Position numbers and translations under genes: made by a program
Origin: an uncultured Burkholderiales bacterium
GTDB lineage: Bacteria > Pseudomonadota > Gammaproteobacteria > Burkholderiales > Burkholderiaceae_D
DNA length: 5,449 bases
Direction of reading: 5' to 3'
Assembly (NCBI GenBank): GCA_903904635.1
Contig: CAIVDH010000403.1
Location: forward strand, 1 to 5,449
Notes under the pieces: generated by a model
Told to the model about the DNA's origin: nothing
Seen by the model: only the letters and a program-made list of their open reading frames with translations
The model's database searches: none
Shown here: positions 1 through 5,245 of the stretch, one piece after another
How positions within the stretch are numbered: the stretch's first letter is position 1
Layout of the letters: the number at the start of each line of letters is the position of its first letter

Positions 1-975
1 GGACTGAGCGCCGTTGCTACCTACGCCATATGATGCGTAGAGACTTGTGCGCTTAGATAAAGTGTGTTGCGCGCCTATGTTGTACAGCGATTGAGAAGTT
101 GCGAGGTTATTCCGAGCAAATTGCGCGGAAATTGTCGTCGCTCCAGTAAGCGCATAAGCCAAGCTTCCGCTGTAACTGGTAACAGCATTTCCTGCTTGAA
201 CAGTTGAGGAAGTATAGTTACCTGAAATGGTTAATTGATCCAGCTGATAAGAAACACTAGCGGTCATACCTTTTATGGTGTTTCTGCGGTCCTGATAGCC
301 CAAATTAATATTCAAGCCATTAATTGCACCTGATACCGAAGCCGCGTTGTAGCTATCTTGAACTTGACCTGCAGTTATAGCACCCAGTGCACCATTGTTT
401 CTTACGCCGTGCAATGCAGTTGCAGTAAAGCCAGCGATAGACGGTGAAGTGTACTGAACTGAATTAGGAATAAAAAAACCATCTTCTCCAGTGCCAGAAG
501 CGCCAACTGCTGCATTTCCAAATCCGCCGCCCATAATGATACGGTTAACAAAGAAGTGACCATTACCAGCGGTGCCAGCTGCTTGAGAACCGATGTATGG
601 GGATAATTGACGACCAACGGTGATTCCGCCTAAGTCGTTGCTAGATAGGCCGACTGTGCTTACGCGACTAAACAATCCTGAGGTGCTGTCGCCACCACCA
701 TTGTCAACGATACCATTACCAGCGTTCAAGCCTGCTTCAAGTTGAAACGTTGCTTTAAGGCCGCCATCAAGGTCTTCGCTACCTTTAAAGCCGATGTTAT
801 TACCGCCTACCCAAGCACCCGCTCCAGAGAATGAAGTGCCTTTAGTGGTGTTGCCTGAACCAGTAGTATTGGCGAGACCAGCGTCGAGCGTGCCATATAC
901 GGTTACGCCTTCAGCCATAGCAGCTGAAGAAGCTACCAAAGCCAGTACTGCTAATGCAATTTTAGTGTTTCTCAT
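1..975 (-). CDS. Gram-negative trimeric porin, 3' end beyond the window
   Basis: This is an outer-membrane beta-barrel porin of the betaproteobacterial general-porin type, expected to let small hydrophilic solutes diffuse into the periplasm. The frame is open for all 325 codons in the window. Residues 1-21 form a signal peptide: a basic start (MRNTK), a hydrophobic core, and a likely cut after AMA before EGV. The mature protein opens with VTVYGTLDAG, the usual first strand. Further family marks are GFKGSEDLDGGLKATFQLEAG near residues 62-82, the VGRQLSPYIG region that typically leads into the constriction loop, NSVQYTSP near residue 172, and SKRTSLYASYG close to the window edge. Porins of this type usually run about 330-390 residues, so perhaps 40-60 C-terminal residues, including the final aromatic residue, are missing here. 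The start at 975 has GGAG eight bases upstream. It is divergent from coq7. The substrate preference cannot be read from the sequence. Confidence 0.95.
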   Translation of the reverse strand, partial: MRNTKIALAVLALVASSAAMAEGVTVYGTLDAGLANTTGSGNTTKGTSFSGAGAWVGGNNIGFKGSEDLDGGLKATFQLEAGLNAGNGIVDNGGGDSTSGLFSRVSTVGLSSNDLGGITVGRQLSPYIGSQAAGTAGNGHFFVNRIIMGGGFGNAAVGASGTGEDGFFIPNSVQYTSPSIAGFTATALHGVRNNGALGAITAGQVQDSYNAASVSGAINGLNINLGYQDRRNTIKGMTASVSYQLDQLTISGNYTSSTVQAGNAVTSYSGSLAYALTGATTISAQFARNNLATSQSLYNIGAQHTLSKRTSLYASYGVGSNGAQS

Positions 976-1009
976 TATTTAATCTCCAAAATGTTGTAAT
1001 GCTAAAATT

Positions 1010-1038
1010 TCGTTTTGTCGTGATTGCTAACAAAACGA
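1010..1038. promoter_or_regulatory. 9-bp inverted repeat in the porin upstream region
   Basis: The arms TCGTTTTGT (1010-1018) and ACAAAACGA (1030-1038) are perfect inverted copies separated by 11 bp, so the half-site centres are 20 bp apart, about two helical turns. The repeat lies 35-63 bp upstream of the porin start codon. It could be an operator for a dimeric regulator or, if transcribed, a 9-bp hairpin in the porin mRNA leader. I find no convincing porin -35/-10 pair that would choose between these. The repeat is seen directly; its function is inferred. Confidence 0.5.
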
Positions 1039-1069
1039 CACTTCTAGACCATGGGATCAGGAAGCCAAC

Positions 1070-1083
1070 TTGCATTGAAGCAA
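1070..1083. promoter_or_regulatory. TTGC-N6-GCAA site, copy 1
   Basis: This is a perfect four-base-arm inverted repeat with a 6-bp spacer, matching the second copy at 1142-1155. It lies in the divergent porin/coq7 gap, about 95 bp upstream of the porin start and 110 bp upstream of the coq7 start. It is a possible regulator half-site pair, with no regulator identified. Confidence 0.3.
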
Positions 1084-1141
1084 ATCTATGTCTGGTGAGC
1101 AAAGCTATTTTTTGATTTGTGACAATTCCATGAATTTTTCG

Positions 1142-1155
1142 TTGCTTATACGCAA
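1142..1155. promoter_or_regulatory. TTGC-N6-GCAA site, copy 2
   Basis: This has the same TTGC-N6-GCAA arrangement as at 1070-1083, and here the flanking G and C extend the arms to five bases (GTTGC/GCAAC, 1141-1156). The centres of the two copies are 72 bp apart, close to seven helical turns. It sits 37-50 bp upstream of the coq7 start, a plausible place for a site acting on the coq7 promoter. The role is inferred from position and symmetry only. Confidence 0.3.
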
Positions 1156-1191
1156 CAACATGTTTGATTATTTCCATTAAGGCAATAAATA

Positions 1192-1815
1192 ATGAGTCCC
1201 GACAAGTTAATTAATGCTTTTGATAAAACCCTGAGAATTTTTTCGGGGATAAGCTCTGCGCATCGACCCTATCCATCGGCTACGCTTGCCATTGGTGCGT
1301 TAAGCGAAGCCGATCGACGTCATAGCGCAGGATTGATGCGGATTAATCATGTCGGCGAGGTGTGCGCGCAGGCTTTGTATCAGGCGCAAAGTCGTTTTGC
1401 GCGTAATGAAGCCACGCGGCAACAGTTTGTAATGGCTGGTCAGGAAGAAATGGATCATTTGGGCTGGACTGCTGAGCGGCTCAAAGAGCTGGGTGCCCGC
1501 GCTAGTCTGCTTAATCCAATCTGGTATGCCGGTTCATATGCAATGGGTGCGATTGCTGCGCAGATGGGCGATGCGTATAGCCTGGGATTTGTGGTTGAGA
1601 CGGAGCGTCAGGTTGAGGCGCATCTTGATTCGCATCTTTCCTTGCTGCCCGCAGAGGATGGTCGCTCACGTGCCATCGTGGCGCAAATGCGTGATGATGA
1701 AATCGCGCATGGCGCCGCAGCGGCTGAATTGGGCGCTGCAGAGTTGCCCGCGCCGATAAAGCTGGGGATGACATGCATATCGAAGCTGATGACGAAAACT
1801 GCCTACTATATTTAG
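1192..1815 (+). CDS. coq7: Coq7-type demethoxyubiquinone hydroxylase (di-iron)
   Basis: This enzyme hydroxylates the demethoxyubiquinone ring (2-polyprenyl-3-methyl-6-methoxy-1,4-benzoquinol) at C5, the penultimate step of ubiquinone synthesis, at the inner face of the cytoplasmic membrane. It uses O2 and a carboxylate-bridged di-iron centre. The expected ligands are all present: E56 (in INHVGEVCAQALY), E86 and H89 (QEEMDH), E138 (VVETERQ), and E170 and H173 (DDEIAHG). Their spacings of 30, 3, 52, 32 and 3 residues match bacterial Coq7. The length of 207 residues is normal for the bacterial family. There is no signal peptide; hydrophobic helices near residues 112-135 and 185-200 would suit interfacial membrane binding. 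The start at 1192 has AAGG nine bases upstream. The gene stands alone, divergent from the porin and convergent with the OsmC-like gene. It implies aerobic respiration with ubiquinone. Confidence 0.95.
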   Translation: MSPDKLINAFDKTLRIFSGISSAHRPYPSATLAIGALSEADRRHSAGLMRINHVGEVCAQALYQAQSRFARNEATRQQFVMAGQEEMDHLGWTAERLKELGARASLLNPIWYAGSYAMGAIAAQMGDAYSLGFVVETERQVEAHLDSHLSLLPAEDGRSRAIVAQMRDDEIAHGAAAAELGAAELPAPIKLGMTCISKLMTKTAYYI

Positions 1816-1828
1816 TGCGGCAGTTTTT
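1795..1828. terminator. Bidirectional intrinsic terminator between coq7 and the OsmC-like gene
   Basis: The arms AAAACTGCC (1795-1803) and GGCAGTTTT (1819-1827) pair perfectly. Inside them ACTA (1805-1808) pairs with TAGT (1813-1816) around a TATT loop, giving 13 pairs broken only by a small T/GC internal loop. The plus strand ends in TTTTT and the minus strand in TTTT, so it should stop transcripts from both convergent genes. The coq7 stop codon TAG (1813-1815) lies inside the inner stem, so the terminator overlaps the end of the reading frame. Confidence 0.85.
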
Positions 1829-1864
1829 CAGGCAGGTGCTTTAAATTGCGCCTTGGATTATTGA

Positions 1865-2311
1865 CTAATCATGCTGTGGCAGCTCTGCAGCATCATCCAC
1901 AATTTCAAAAGAGTGGGTGAGTTCGGCAGTTTTTTCCATCATGATCGATGCCGAACAATATTTTTCATGCGACAGCTTGATGGCCCGCTCAACCAGATTT
2001 TCTTTCAGGTTGCGCCCTCTGACTGTGAAATGAAAATGTACTTTGGTAAAAACCTTGGGGTCTTTTTCGGCGCGTTCAGATTTTAGCGTCAGGTCGCAGC
2101 CGCGTATGTCCTGACCGCTTTTTCTTAAAATCACAACCACGTCATAAGCGGTGCAGCCACCAGTACCAGCCAGTACCACTTCCATAGGCCGCGGAGCCAG
2201 ATTACGCCCGCCACCCTCGGGTGCGCCATCCATCGTCACCAAATGGCCCGAGCCGGTTTCTGCCACAAACGTCATGCCGGACAAGCCAGTCCAGCGCACA
2301 GTACATTCCAT
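1865..2311 (-). CDS. OsmC/Ohr-fold protein, YhfA-like
   Basis: This is a 148-residue protein of the OsmC/Ohr superfamily and by sequence it resembles Escherichia coli YhfA throughout (for example SGHLVTMDG, RPMEVVLAGTGGC, VRGRNL, SHEKYCSAS, THSFEIV). Family members with two cysteines reduce organic hydroperoxides. Here C53 (TGGC) and C119 (EKYC) are present, 66 residues apart, close to the 60/124 pair of Ohr, and E44 lies in the PMEVV segment before the first cysteine. A peroxidase role is therefore possible, but the physiological role of YhfA-type proteins is not established and I do not assign a substrate. There is no signal peptide, so it should be cytoplasmic. C71 is an additional cysteine. 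Upstream of the ATG at 2311 there is only a close GGGG as a possible ribosome-binding site, so initiation may be weak. It is convergent with coq7 and divergent from rplM. Confidence 0.92.
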   Translation of the reverse strand: MECTVRWTGLSGMTFVAETGSGHLVTMDGAPEGGGRNLAPRPMEVVLAGTGGCTAYDVVVILRKSGQDIRGCDLTLKSERAEKDPKVFTKVHFHFTVRGRNLKENLVERAIKLSHEKYCSASIMMEKTAELTHSFEIVDDAAELPQHD

Positions 2312-2325
2312 AAGACCCCGCGTTC

Positions 2326-2350
2326 AAAAAAGTGCTTAATTGTAAGCGCT
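2326..2350 (-). terminator. Possible attenuator hairpin upstream of the OsmC-like gene
   Basis: Read on the minus strand, AGCGCTTA (2350-2343) and TAAGCACT (2338-2331) form a stem with one C/A mismatch around a CAAT loop, followed by a T-run to 2326. It ends about 15 bp before the OsmC-like start codon. It has the form of a weak intrinsic terminator and could act as an attenuator, or could stop antisense transcripts coming from the rplM side. No promoter was recognised for this strand. Confidence 0.3.
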
Positions 2351-2427
2351 AGCCCGGTGCAGAATCTAGGCTGCAGGCTCAAGCCGGCTATACCCACCGC
2401 ATGGTAATTCGTTTTTTTGAGGAAAAT

Positions 2428-2457
2428 TTGACGCCAAGTCATTGAAAACACTATAAT
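2428..2457 (+). promoter_or_regulatory. Sigma-70 promoter of rplM-rpsI
   Basis: A TTGACG -35 box (2428-2433) and a perfect TATAAT -10 box (2452-2457) are separated by 18 bp. Transcription should begin near G2463, giving a leader of about 129 nt before the rplM ATG. A near-consensus promoter suits a highly expressed ribosomal-protein operon. The boxes are seen directly; the start point is inferred from spacing. Confidence 0.85.
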
Positions 2458-2530
2458 CTTCGGTTCCCCAATTTACTTTCGGGGAAAATAAGGACGCGTC
2501 CGCCATTGCTGTCATGACCTCCCGGTTCGA

Positions 2531-2546
2531 GGAGGCGTAGTCAGTG
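2531..2546 (+). promoter_or_regulatory. Strong upstream SD with in-frame GTG, masked in a hairpin
   Basis: GGAGG (2531-2535) is followed eight bases later by GTG (2544-2546). This GTG is in frame with rplM, 16 codons upstream of the ATG, with no stop between. The GGAGG can pair with CCTCC at 2518-2522, which would hide it. Use of this site would give a 158-residue L13 with an unusual N-terminal extension; it may instead be a ribosome standby site or chance. Confidence 0.35.
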
Positions 2547-2581
2547 TTCCGGCGGAACCACCATTTACCCAGTAACTTTTT

Positions 2582-2585
2582 AGGA
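2582..2585 (+). promoter_or_regulatory. Ribosome-binding site that sets the rplM start
   Basis: AGGA lies six bases before the ATG at 2592. It supports this ATG rather than the in-frame GTG at 2544, because the protein from 2592 starts MKTFSAK and has the exact usual L13 length. Confidence 0.75.
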
Positions 2586-2591
2586 TTAATC

Positions 2592-3020
2592 ATGAAAACT
2601 TTTTCCGCTAAAGGCCATGAGGTCAAGCGCGACTGGTTCGTGATTGACGCGACGGACAAAGTCCTCGGACGTGTTGCCAGCGAAGTGGCACGCCGATTAC
2701 GCGGCAAGCACAAACCGGAATTTACCCCGCACGTTGATACGGGTGACTTTATCGTTGTAGTCAATGCGGGCAAACTGCGCGTAACAGGCAGTAAAGCTAC
2801 TGACCGCACTTATTTCCGTCACTCTGGTTATCCAGGCGGAATTTACGAAACAAATTTCCAGAAAATGCAGCAGCGTTTTCCAGGTCGTGCGCTAGAAAAA
2901 GCAGTCAAGGGCATGTTGCCTAAAGGCCCGCTAGGCTACGCAATGATCAAGAAGCTCAAAGTGTACGCTGATGGTTCGCATCCGCACGCTGCGCAGCAAC
3001 CCAAGCCACTAGAATTCTAA
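2592..3020 (+). CDS. rplM: 50S ribosomal protein L13
   Basis: L13 is one of the early-assembling proteins of the large ribosomal subunit and binds 23S rRNA. The protein is 142 residues, the standard length for proteobacterial L13. It shows the family path in order: MKTFSAK and [17 protein letters not shown] (residues 14-30), the basic [24 protein letters not shown] segment (36-59), [10 protein letters not shown] (74-83), the signature [12 protein letters not shown] (104-115) and a C-terminal [16 protein letters not shown]. It is the first gene of the rplM-rpsI operon, with a strong sigma-70 promoter and a long structured leader. rpsI begins nine bases after its stop codon, so the two should be made together. 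In E. coli L13 represses this operon at translation, and the leader here makes that plausible. Confidence 0.98.
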   Translation: MKTFSAKGHEVKRDWFVIDATDKVLGRVASEVARRLRGKHKPEFTPHVDTGDFIVVVNAGKLRVTGSKATDRTYFRHSGYPGGIYETNFQKMQQRFPGRALEKAVKGMLPKGPLGYAMIKKLKVYADGSHPHAAQQPKPLEF

Positions 3021-3029
3021 GGAACAGAC

Positions 3030-3422
3030 ATGATCGGTAACTACAACTACGGAACCGGCCGTCGCAAGAGCGCAGTGGCTCGTGTTTTTATCAAAGTCGG
3101 TTCAGGCAAGATCACCGTCAATGGTAAAGCTGCATCCGACTATTTTTCACGCGAGACTGGTCTGATGGTTATTCGTCAGCCACTCGAACTGACTAACAAT
3201 GTTGAACGCTTTGACATCATGGTCAATGTGCATGGCGGTGGCGAGTCCGGCCAGGCCGGCGCTGTTCGTCACGGTATCACCCGCGCTTTGATCGATTATG
3301 ATGCAACGCTCAAGCCAGAACTGTCGAAAGCCGGTTTTGTGACTCGCGATGCACGTGAAGTTGAGCGTAAGAAAGTTGGTCTGCGCAAAGCACGTCGCGC
3401 AAAGCAATTCTCGAAGCGTTAA
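3030..3422 (+). CDS. rpsI: 30S ribosomal protein S9
   Basis: S9 belongs to the head of the small ribosomal subunit. Its long basic C-terminal tail reaches the P site, where the final SKR contacts the tRNA anticodon stem-loop. At 130 residues it is full length. Visible landmarks are the N-terminal [16 protein letters not shown] (4-19), the motif [19 protein letters not shown] (69-87), [17 protein letters not shown] (107-123) and the terminal KQFSKR. The ribosome-binding site AAGGA (3019-3023) overlaps the rplM stop codon and is six bases from the ATG, which indicates coupling to rplM translation. The operon ends 27 bp later at an intrinsic terminator. Confidence 0.98.
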   Translation: MIGNYNYGTGRRKSAVARVFIKVGSGKITVNGKAASDYFSRETGLMVIRQPLELTNNVERFDIMVNVHGGGESGQAGAVRHGITRALIDYDATLKPELSKAGFVTRDAREVERKKVGLRKARRAKQFSKR

Positions 3423-3448
3423 TCTGCGGTCTGCGTTCGTTACAAGTG

Positions 3449-3478
3449 CCGCCGGGTTTGCGCCCGGCGGTTTTTTTT
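3449..3478 (+). terminator. Intrinsic terminator of rplM-rpsI
   Basis: CCGCCGGG (3449-3456) and CCCGGCGG (3463-3470) form a perfect 8-bp GC-rich stem with a six-base loop, followed by eight T residues (3471-3478). It begins 27 bp after the rpsI stop codon. It should separate the ribosomal operon from argC. Confidence 0.95.
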
Positions 3479-3550
3479 ATCTGCGTTTTTGTCTTCGATG
3501 TGTAATCTCGCAAAGATAAAATCAAAAATCATGTTGTTCAATTCATGCAT

Positions 3551-3556
3551 AAGGAG
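3551..3556 (+). promoter_or_regulatory. Ribosome-binding site that sets the argC start
   Basis: AAGGAG lies six bases before the ATG at 3563. An in-frame ATG at 3545 lies upstream of this site, so the SD itself would be translated if that start were used. The 3563 start gives [14 protein letters not shown], the usual ArgC N-terminus. Confidence 0.85.
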
Positions 3557-3562
3557 TCACGG

Positions 3563-4606
3563 ATGATCAAGATAGGCATAGTCGGCGGCACGGGTTATAC
3601 CGGTGTCGAGCTGCTGCGGATTTTGGCTGCGCACCCGCAAGCAGAACTGACGGCGATTACTTCGCGCAAAGAAGACGGCATGCCGGTGGCTGAGATGTTT
3701 CCATCCTTGCGCGGTTATGTATCACTGGCTTTTTCTGCGCCCGAAAAAGCGCGTCTTGATTTATGTGATGTAGTCTTCTTCGCTACCCCCCATGGTGTGG
3801 CCATGGAGCAAGCGCCTGCATTGTTAGCTGCTGGTGTGAAGGTGATTGATCTGGCAGCAGATTTTCGTTTGAAAGATACAGCTGTATTTGAGCAGTGGTA
3901 TGGCATTCCTCATAGCTGCCCCGATCTGTTGGCCGAAGCGGTGTATGGCCTGCCGGAAATTAATCGCGATGCAATTCGCACCGCGCGCATCATCGGTTTG
4001 CCGGGTTGTTATCCGACTTCCATGCAGCTGGGCCTGGCACCATTGCTGGCGCATGCAGCGCCCTTGGTAAATGAAGCTTCACTTATTGCTGACTGCAAGT
4101 CTGGTGTTTCTGGCGCTGGCCGCAAGGCTGAAATATCAACATTGATGGCTGAGGCATCAGATAATTTCAAAGCCTATGGCGTCAAGGGACACAGGCATTT
4201 ACCCGAGACCGTACAAGGTCTGGAGGCTATTTCCAAACGAAAAGTTGGCTTGACGTTTGTGCCGCATCTGGTGCCGATGATACGTGGCATACATTCCACG
4301 CTTTATGCCAGCGTATTGCCAGCAGCACGCGATACAGATTTTCAGGCGCTGTATGAAGCGTTTTATCGCGATGATCCGTTCGTGGATGTATTGCCGCCGG
4401 GTAGTCATCCAGAGACACGTTCGGTGCGCGCATCCAATATGCTCAGACTGGCCTTGCATCGTCCCGCTGGCAGTGATCAGTTGGTGATATTGGTGGTTGA
4501 AGACAATCTGGTCAAAGGTGCGGCAGGTCAGGGCGTGCAGTGCATGAATATTATGTTTGGTCTTGATGAGACGACAGGTCTGCGTCAGGTGCCGGTAATG
4601 CCCTGA
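3563..4606 (+). CDS. argC: N-acetyl-gamma-glutamyl-phosphate reductase
   Basis: ArgC is the third enzyme of arginine synthesis. It reduces N-acetyl-glutamyl phosphate with NADPH to N-acetylglutamate semialdehyde in the cytoplasm. The 347-residue protein begins with the NADP-binding Rossmann loop [10 protein letters not shown] (5-14). The catalytic cysteine is C149 in GLPGCYPT, followed by KSGVSGAGR (179-187). A histidine of the HRHLPE motif (H210-E215) is the expected acid-base partner. The C-terminal [18 protein letters not shown] (312-329) is the conserved return to the cofactor site. This is the longer (type 1) ArgC form, around 340-350 residues. It follows the rpsI terminator by 84 bp, so it needs its own promoter. 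The gap is AT-rich with TAAAAT near 3517, but I see no matching -35 box. No ARG box was recognised. The other arg genes are not in the window. Confidence 0.97.
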   Translation: MIKIGIVGGTGYTGVELLRILAAHPQAELTAITSRKEDGMPVAEMFPSLRGYVSLAFSAPEKARLDLCDVVFFATPHGVAMEQAPALLAAGVKVIDLAADFRLKDTAVFEQWYGIPHSCPDLLAEAVYGLPEINRDAIRTARIIGLPGCYPTSMQLGLAPLLAHAAPLVNEASLIADCKSGVSGAGRKAEISTLMAEASDNFKAYGVKGHRHLPETVQGLEAISKRKVGLTFVPHLVPMIRGIHSTLYASVLPAARDTDFQALYEAFYRDDPFVDVLPPGSHPETRSVRASNMLRLALHRPAGSDQLVILVVEDNLVKGAAGQGVQCMNIMFGLDETTGLRQVPVMP

Positions 4607-4689
4607 GGTCTGTAGGGAAATTGTGCAGGCTCAAGCAAGTCGTAAACTATATTCAGGGCAGCGCCCCGTACAGGCAAAATTGAATAAAC

Positions 4690-4730
4690 GGCTGGTGAAA
4701 TTGAATGGCGAAATTTCAATTTCATCAGCC
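4690..4730 (+). terminator. 16-bp hairpin between argC and the bactofilin gene
   Basis: GGCTGGTGAAATTGAA (4690-4705) pairs with TTCAATTTCATCAGCC (4715-4730): 15 Watson-Crick pairs and one G-U, with a nine-base loop. The sequence after it, TTATCAATTTT, is T-rich but interrupted, so termination of argC transcripts would be weaker than at a classic site. The hairpin ends only 11-14 bp before the bactofilin SD, so it could instead shape that leader or protect a processed end. The pairing is clear; the role is uncertain. Confidence 0.5.
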
Positions 4731-4753
4731 TTATCAATTTTGAGAGGGAATGC

Positions 4754-5173
4754 ATGTTTGGCGACAAGCGGCAAAATGCGATCGACAGCATCATAGGGAG
4801 TGACTGCCACATAGCAGGCAATGTCACGTTTCGCGGAGGGCTGCGGGTTGATGGGCACATCTGCGGCAATCTGCAGGCTGAACCCGAAGAGTCAGGCTAT
4901 CTGATGCTGGGCCCAGGCGCGCGCGTGGAAGGCGGGGTCAGGGCAGCGGTAATTATTGTGGCTGGCGTGGTGGAGGGAAATCTCCACGCAAGCGATAAGC
5001 TGGCTTTGCAGCCGCAGGCTCGTATTATGGGCGACATACACTACCGTGCCCTTGCCATGCAGGCGGGTGCTGTTGTGTCGGGCAAGTTATGTCATCATCC
5101 TGCTGTTGAGGCAATTCCTGGGCCTGTTGCCCCGACGATGTCTGGGCAGGATTTGGTACTAAAATTGGCCTGA
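4754..5173 (+). CDS. Bactofilin (polymer-forming cytoskeletal protein)
   Basis: Bactofilins assemble without nucleotide into cytoplasmic, often membrane-associated filaments that localise cell-wall, morphogenesis or chromosome-segregation factors. This 139-residue protein starts with a short tail and the motif IDSIIG (10-15), followed by a beta-helix domain at about residues 16-112. The domain shows turn-like repeats such as IAGNV, VDGHICGNL, VEGGV, VEGNL and IMGDI, spaced about 16-18 residues apart. A proline-containing tail follows (about 113-139). No signal peptide or transmembrane segment is visible. Hydrophobic residues at the start could touch the membrane. The ATG at 4754 has AGAGGGA upstream with normal spacing. 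It stands between argC and erpA with no functional tie to either that I can see. Its specific partner and cellular role cannot be told from sequence. A weak promoter candidate is TTGTGC (4621-4626), 16 bp before TAAACT (4643-4648). Confidence 0.93.
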   Translation: MFGDKRQNAIDSIIGSDCHIAGNVTFRGGLRVDGHICGNLQAEPEESGYLMLGPGARVEGGVRAAVIIVAGVVEGNLHASDKLALQPQARIMGDIHYRALAMQAGAVVSGKLCHHPAVEAIPGPVAPTMSGQDLVLKLA

Positions 5174-5205
5174 ATTAGCCGGCAGCGGAAAAGATGAGCC
5201 CGAGC

Positions 5206-5211
5206 TATAAT
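5206..5211 (+). promoter_or_regulatory. Candidate -10 box for erpA
   Basis: A perfect TATAAT lies 34 bp before the erpA ATG, which would give a leader of about 28 nt. No -35 box resembling TTGACA is found 16-18 bp upstream (around 5183-5188 the sequence is CAGCGG). That pattern could suit an activator-dependent promoter or be chance. No IscR or Fur site was recognised. Confidence 0.4.
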
Positions 5212-5245
5212 GAATTTTGTTGGTTCACTCAGCAGGAGCACAAAC

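Larger units (their letters stand above)
2463..2591 (+). promoter_or_regulatory. Structured 5' leader of the rplM-rpsI mRNA
   Basis: The predicted leader contains several stems. TTCCCC (2464-2469) pairs with GGGGAA (2481-2486) at the extreme 5' end. GGACGCGTCC (2492-2501) is a perfect palindrome. TCCGCC (2499-2504) can pair with GGCGGA (2551-2556), enclosing CCTCC (2518-2522) paired with GGAGG (2531-2535), with flanking TGA/TCA also complementary. In E. coli, L13 represses its own rplM-rpsI mRNA, so an autoregulatory target is expected here, but I do not recognise this fold as a known L13 leader class. The structure is predicted by eye from complementarity only. Confidence 0.5.

Noticed and set aside
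402..982. Small open frames inside the porin region on both strands (for example 402-617 and 794-982)
   Set aside because: The long porin frame explains this DNA fully, with signal peptide and strand motifs; the others are out-of-frame shadows.
2518..2535. tRNA T-arm, suggested by GGTTCGA
   Set aside because: The paired arms CCTCC/GGAGG enclose an eight-base loop rather than the seven-base T-loop, and no acceptor, D or anticodon arms can be built around it.
2544..2591. N-terminal extension of L13 from GTG 2544 as the main start
   Set aside because: The ATG at 2592 has its own SD and gives the exact 142-residue canonical L13; the extension [16 protein letters not shown] has no family resemblance. 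Kept only as a finding.
2366..2809. 147-codon antisense open frame over the rplM start
   Set aside because: It runs opposite to rplM and its promoter, has no recognisable domain, and looks like a shadow of the L13 gene.
3545..3562. Upstream ATG as the argC start
   Set aside because: The best SD (AAGGAG, 3551-3556) lies downstream of it and serves the ATG at 3563, which gives the standard ArgC N-terminus.
3479..3562. Promoter for argC
   Set aside because: TAAAAT (3517-3522) has no acceptable -35 box at 16-18 bp, and TTGTCT (3489-3494) is 20 bp or more from any -10-like sequence, so no promoter is called.
4585..4869. 94-codon antisense open frame across the argC/bactofilin gap
   Set aside because: It overlaps both real genes and the hairpin on the opposite strand, and its translation shows no family features.
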